The notes under the pieces: generated by a model
Told to the model about the DNA's origin: nothing
The model's database searches: none
What the model saw: the letters and a program-made list of their open reading frames with translations, nothing else
Part shown: positions 6,683 to 9,257 of the stretch, one piece after another
Position numbering within the stretch: the stretch's first letter is position 1
How the letters are laid out: every line of letters begins with the position of its first letter
Source: an uncultured Clostridia bacterium
GTDB taxonomy: Bacteria; Bacillota; Clostridia; TANB77; CAG-508
Length of the DNA stretch: 9,257 nucleotides
Assembly: GCA_944388645.1 (NCBI GenBank)
Contig: CALXJO010000036.1
Location: 1 to 9,257, forward strand
Direction of reading: 5' to 3'
Program-made: the position numbers and the translations under genes

Positions 6683-6730
6683 CCTTAAACCTAGTTATAG
6701 TGGTGTAATAACCTAAAACCAAGTATAAGG
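6683..6730 (-). promoter_or_regulatory. Structured rpsO leader, possible S15 autoregulatory element
   Basis: A 48-nt segment of the rpsO 5' leader folds on itself. CCTTATACTTGG at its 5' end pairs with CTAGGTTTAAGG at its 3' end (one mismatch, two G-U), enclosing an inner GTTAT/ATAAC hairpin with the loop TACACCACT. It ends 12 bases before the Shine-Dalgarno. ACACC in the loop can also pair with the GGTGT of the AGGAGGTGT ribosome binding site, which would allow a translational switch. S15 binding is inferred. Confidence 0.45.
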
Positions 6731-6745
6731 TATTTTGCAAAAAAT

Positions 6746-6774
6746 ATTTTACCATATAATTACCTAAAAAACAA
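6746..6774 (-). promoter_or_regulatory. rpsO promoter
   Basis: Minus strand: TTGTTT (6774-6769), 17-base spacer ending in TGG, TAAAAT (6751-6746). The TG one base before the -10 makes it an extended -10 promoter. Transcription would start near 6739 and include the foldable leader. Confidence 0.65.
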
Positions 6775-6802
6775 GGCTTTTAGCAAAATTCTTAAATAAT
6801 TT

Positions 6803-6833
6803 TCGCCCAAAAAAGGGCGTCCCTAATGGGCGA
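6803..6833 (-). terminator. Hairpin at the stop codon of the FGE-like gene; copy 2 of the repeated hairpin
   Basis: Begins two bases after the TAA at 6838-6836. Outer stem TCGCCCA/TGGGCGA with an inner AGGG-ACG-CCCT, 28/31 identical to 2512-2542. Unlike copy 1 it is followed by AAATTATTT instead of a T run, so as an intrinsic terminator it is weaker, and some read-through towards rpsO is possible. Confidence 0.6.
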
Positions 6834-6835
6834 AA

Positions 6836-8110
6836 TTAATATATAGTCATTCTTGAACCTATGTTTACAAGATGTTCTCCTTGGTAGTCTGGTCTAAATG
6901 CATATCTAGAAGAAAGTGGATATGTTACACCATCATATGCACAATAACCTCCACGAGCTTCTCTTAATGAAGTATAATAAGATTCCATAGTCCATTCAAA
7001 TACATTTCCGGCTAAATCATATATATTTTTTATTACTGCGTTTGTTACCTCTCCTGCTCTATATCTTATTGATACTCCTTCTTCTTTTATAACATTTCCT
7101 GTTTCATCTACTAATTCTAAATCTGCATAATTTCCAAGTCCAGTGCTGTTTAATATTGCAAAGGCATTATCTGATGAATACCCATTTCTCATCTCTTTTA
7201 GCCAAATCATTATTTGATCCCACTGACATCCCCATACCATGTGACTGGTTGTTGTAAGTGTTTTTAATGTTTTTTCTGTTTCATATAATTCAAACCATGA
7301 TACATTTGTTAAAACATCTTGCATTTTTTTGCTTTGTGCCATTCCATCTTGTCCTACGCTAGTTTCAAATCTTGCAATCCAAAATCCTTTATCTCTACGT
7401 ATTTTATTCATCATTTCATTGAAATCTTCTTGATAAGTAGTGTTGCTCCAATTTTCAATATTATTAGAATTATCTAAACTTGTATCTAGATTTGAAGGTT
7501 CCTGTTGAGTTGCTTCTGTCCCATATGTGTATGGTATAACCTGAATTGTTGTATTTTCTCTTATTGATTGAAAATTATATACAACACCTGCATAGTTATC
7601 ATCTGAAATTCTAATAGTCATTGGGTATTTACCATTATTTACACTCTCTTGTATAGCATTATTTATGTCTGTATCATTATCATATGACCTTACATCTAAT
7701 ACTGGTGTTTCTACTGGTATCCAGACAAATTGATTTCCTTGTTTCGAGTTTTCCATATCATCATCTAGTACATCTGAAATTACAAGTCCATCATCAATTG
7801 TTCCAGAATCCTTTACTACAGCAAATCCAGCAGGGATTACAGCTTCTTTATTATTTTCATCTCTGTAAAGCGATCTTTCTTCTACGATTGTTCCCTTCTC
7901 AGAGACTTCCGGTAAATCTTCCACTACCTCTTCTTCTTCAATATTATTATTTTCTTCTATTTCATTTTCTTCTACTGTAGGTTGCTCAAAATTAATGAGT
8001 CCTTCTTCTTCATTATTGTTCTGACTTACTATTACAACAACAGCTGTCACTACTAAAACTAAAACAATTATAGCTATAGATATGATTATTATTAGTCTTT
8101 TGTTTTCCAT
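6836..8110 (-). CDS. Membrane-anchored FGE/SUMF1-fold (C-type-lectin-like) surface protein
   Basis: A 424-residue protein. Residues 5-29 form one strong N-terminal membrane helix or uncleaved signal anchor. A Glu-rich spacer (34-72) follows, and the rest should be outside the cell. Residues about 88-135 (AVIPAGFAVV, GLVI, NQFVWIPVE) and 242-249 (GFWIARFE), 365-374 (DLAGNVFEWT), 386-390 (RGGYC) and the closing NIGSRMTIY match the formylglycine-generating-enzyme/sulfatase-modifying-factor fold. The paired C-terminal cysteines that make real FGE catalytic are not seen: there is one Cys (390) near that position and another at 295. I therefore expect a binding or structural role, not sulfatase activation, and no sulfatase is nearby. 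AAGGAGG lies seven bases before the ATG. Related domains occur in variable proteins of diversity-generating retroelements, but no reverse transcriptase or template repeat is present. Confidence 0.75.
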   Translation of the reverse strand: MENKRLIIIISIAIIVLVLVVTAVVVIVSQNNNEEEGLINFEQPTVEENEIEENNNIEEEEVVEDLPEVSEKGTIVEERSLYRDENNKEAVIPAGFAVVKDSGTIDDGLVISDVLDDDMENSKQGNQFVWIPVETPVLDVRSYDNDTDINNAIQESVNNGKYPMTIRISDDNYAGVVYNFQSIRENTTIQVIPYTYGTEATQQEPSNLDTSLDNSNNIENWSNTTYQEDFNEMMNKIRRDKGFWIARFETSVGQDGMAQSKKMQDVLTNVSWFELYETEKTLKTLTTTSHMVWGCQWDQIMIWLKEMRNGYSSDNAFAILNSTGLGNYADLELVDETGNVIKEEGVSIRYRAGEVTNAVIKNIYDLAGNVFEWTMESYYTSLREARGGYCAYDGVTYPLSSRYAFRPDYQGEHLVNIGSRMTIY

Positions 8111-8134
8111 ATTCTTTCCTCCTTGTTTGGTAAT

Positions 8135-8163
8135 ATTATAACATTTTTTATATTTTATTAAAT
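8135..8163 (-). promoter_or_regulatory. Weak candidate promoter of the FGE-like gene
   Basis: Minus strand TATAAT (8140-8135) with a poor -35, ATTTAA (8163-8158), at 17 bases. Only 54 bases separate this gene from the HipA-like pair and no terminator is seen there, so co-transcription with the pair is equally possible. Confidence 0.35.
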
Positions 8164-8164
8164 T

Positions 8165-8512
8165 TTATTTTTCAAATTCATAATTATCGGTAGGCAATTT
8201 TCCACCACTTCTTTTTAATAATTCAAATGCATCATATTCTGTCATTCCATATGTTTCTAAAATTTCTTTAATTTCAGGTCTTGTTGGTTCAGGTAATCTA
8301 GTTGCAAAAGTTGCAAAAAGCTTTGGATTATCATATACCGCATTAATTTGTGGAAATGCAATTAATGGTTTAAAACCTCTTTTTTGTGCTTCTTTTACAT
8401 TTTCTAAAATATACTTAAAATAATATTTACCATTTTCTTTATATAAAACTGCAACTTTATATTTATTTCCATCAACATCTTTCCAAACTAAATAAATTAA
8501 ATCTTTTTCCAT
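8165..8512 (-). CDS. Stand-alone HipA N-terminal-subdomain protein (HipS-like)
   Basis: A 115-residue soluble protein. Its pattern follows the N-terminal subdomain of HipA: a beta-rich start (YKVAVLYKENGKYYFKY, 18-34), GFKPLIAFP (46-54, like the HipA PLSLSLP strand), LFATFATRLPEP (65-76, like the FF-x-NLLPD segment), then EILETYGMTEYDAFELLKR (83-101) and SGGKLPTDNYEF (102-113). In full-length HipA this subdomain is fused in front of the kinase; here it is a separate gene. In HipBST systems the separate subdomain, HipS, acts as antitoxin of the kinase HipT; a partner or antitoxin role here is inferred. It starts three bases after the kinase stop codon (TAG AGA ATG), with GGGGTG inside the end of the kinase gene as ribosome binding site, so the two are almost certainly translationally coupled. 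Confidence 0.75.
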   Translation of the reverse strand: MEKDLIYLVWKDVDGNKYKVAVLYKENGKYYFKYILENVKEAQKRGFKPLIAFPQINAVYDNPKLFATFATRLPEPTRPEIKEILETYGMTEYDAFELLKRSGGKLPTDNYEFEK

Positions 8513-8515
8513 TCT

Positions 8516-9257
8516 CTACACCCCATCTTCCAACTCATATATCTCAAGCATTCTCTTTCTACGCTCTAGTATAAACATTCTTAGTAATCTTTTCATATCA
8601 TTACTTATTATAGTATCATCAAATTGATTTAAAATTCTACAAATATTTTCTTCATTTACGGCTACTTTAATCTTGTTTATATATGGCACCGTTAGTCCAT
8701 AATCACTTTCTTTCAATTTCTTTAATAGGGCAAATTGCCTAATTGGTCTTTCATTTTCCCAGCCAATAGCGGATTTTGACTTTGTATTTACTAATGCTTC
8801 AAATTTCATTCTATCTTTAAAAAATATACTTAAATCACTATTATTCTCATAAGCACATAATGATGAACCATTATCATATAAAGGTGATATATCATATTTA
8901 AAAAATATATCAAACATATTTTCAGGAGTTTTATATACCTTTTCTTTTGCTAAGATTGCCCAATTACTATGATGTCTGTCACTATTTCCTATTAAAATAT
9001 CAAATATTATTACTTTATAAAACTTAGAAATATCCAGTATACCTCTTAAACTATTTTTTATCATTTGTACTGAATATTTAGTATTCGTATATAAATCTTC
9101 TAATTTATCTTTATCATAATATGGATATTGATTTTCTATAAAAACAACACCTTCTAATAAATTTACATGTTCTTCTTTTGACAGATTATCTATAATATTA
9201 TAACTCATCGAGCCAATTCTTCCTTTATATGTGCCAATATCAACTCTTGCACACTCT
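8516..9257 (-). CDS. HipA-like serine/threonine kinase, 5' end outside the window
   Basis: The C-terminal kinase part of a HipA-family protein. The first ATG inside the window is at 9208, but the frame stays open through the last 49 bases and reads ECARVDIGTYKGRIGS before MSYNII, which is typical family sequence. There is no good ribosome binding site for 9208, so the real start lies beyond the right edge. Counting from M9208: the catalytic loop is IGNSDRHHSNWAIL (73-86, catalytic Asp 77, Asn 82) and the metal-binding segment is ISPLYDNGSSL (107-117, Asp 112), the equivalents of the HRD and DFG motifs. All key residues visible here are present, so it is probably active. Known HipA/HipT kinases phosphorylate aminoacyl-tRNA synthetases or other targets; the target here is unknown. 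It is coupled to the downstream HipA-N-like gene. A HipB-like DNA-binding partner, if any, would be upstream, outside the window. Confidence 0.82.
   Translation of the reverse strand, partial: ECARVDIGTYKGRIGSMSYNIIDNLSKEEHVNLLEGVVFIENQYPYYDKDKLEDLYTNTKYSVQMIKNSLRGILDISKFYKVIIFDILIGNSDRHHSNWAILAKEKVYKTPENMFDIFFKYDISPLYDNGSSLCAYENNSDLSIFFKDRMKFEALVNTKSKSAIGWENERPIRQFALLKKLKESDYGLTVPYINKIKVAVNEENICRILNQFDDTIISNDMKRLLRMFILERRKRMLEIYELEDGV

Noticed and set aside
6836..6960. C-terminus of the FGE-like gene as variable region of a diversity-generating retroelement
   Set aside because: The fold is suggestive, but there is no reverse transcriptase, no accessory gene and no near-copy template repeat in the window.
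6836..8110. True formylglycine-generating enzyme (sulfatase activator)
   Set aside because: The catalytic Cys pair near the C-terminus is not seen, and no sulfatase gene is adjacent.
8165..9257. A single hipA broken by a frameshift
   Set aside because: The N-terminal subdomain is encoded after the kinase part, with its own start codon, so a frameshift cannot join them in the normal order.
1..9257. CRISPR array, tRNA or rRNA genes, insertion sequence or phage integration site
   Set aside because: No regularly spaced repeats, no tRNA-like cloverleaf, no rRNA stretches and no transposase or integrase frame were seen on either strand.

Overview
The window is a very AT-rich stretch of a low-GC Gram-positive (Bacillota, most likely Clostridia) chromosome. 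I infer this from the base composition, strong Shine-Dalgarno sites, sigma-A-type promoters with 17-bp spacers, a CIRCE-type heat-shock operator, the rpsO-pnp order and the protein families. Species cannot be named from the sequence alone. All genes except the first lie on the minus strand.

Layout. A 64-residue DUF378 membrane protein (66-260, +) converges on htpG (483-2378, -). The gap holds a shared hairpin terminator (301-354) and a 103-bp palindromic element with a GC-rich core (363-465). htpG has its own TTGACT-N17-TATAAT promoter, overlapped by a CIRCE-like operator and by a second, perfect 14-bp dyad. Upstream of it are a processive family-2 glycosyltransferase (2547-3782) and polynucleotide phosphorylase pnp (3906-6038), each with its own start signals. 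The 345-bp gap between pnp and rpsO holds the rpsO terminator and a long structured pnp leader with a 124-nt nested palindrome. rpsO (6393-6656) has its own promoter and a foldable leader.

Further upstream are a membrane-anchored protein with an FGE/sulfatase-modifying-factor-like fold (6836-8110) and, at the right edge, a split HipA system. The split system is a HipA-type kinase whose 5' end lies outside the window (8516-9257), followed 3 nt later by a separate 115-residue protein that looks like the HipA N-terminal subdomain (8165-8512).

How the genes fit together. htpG, rpsO and pnp are housekeeping genes for protein folding, ribosome assembly and RNA turnover. The glycosyltransferase and the FGE-like protein are envelope or surface functions. 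The HipA pair is accessory, of toxin-antitoxin or kinase-regulator type. The strongest leads are the split HipA pair in kinase-first order, the doubly marked htpG promoter, a 31-nt hairpin repeated at two stop codons with 28/31 identity, and the two large palindromic intergenic elements.
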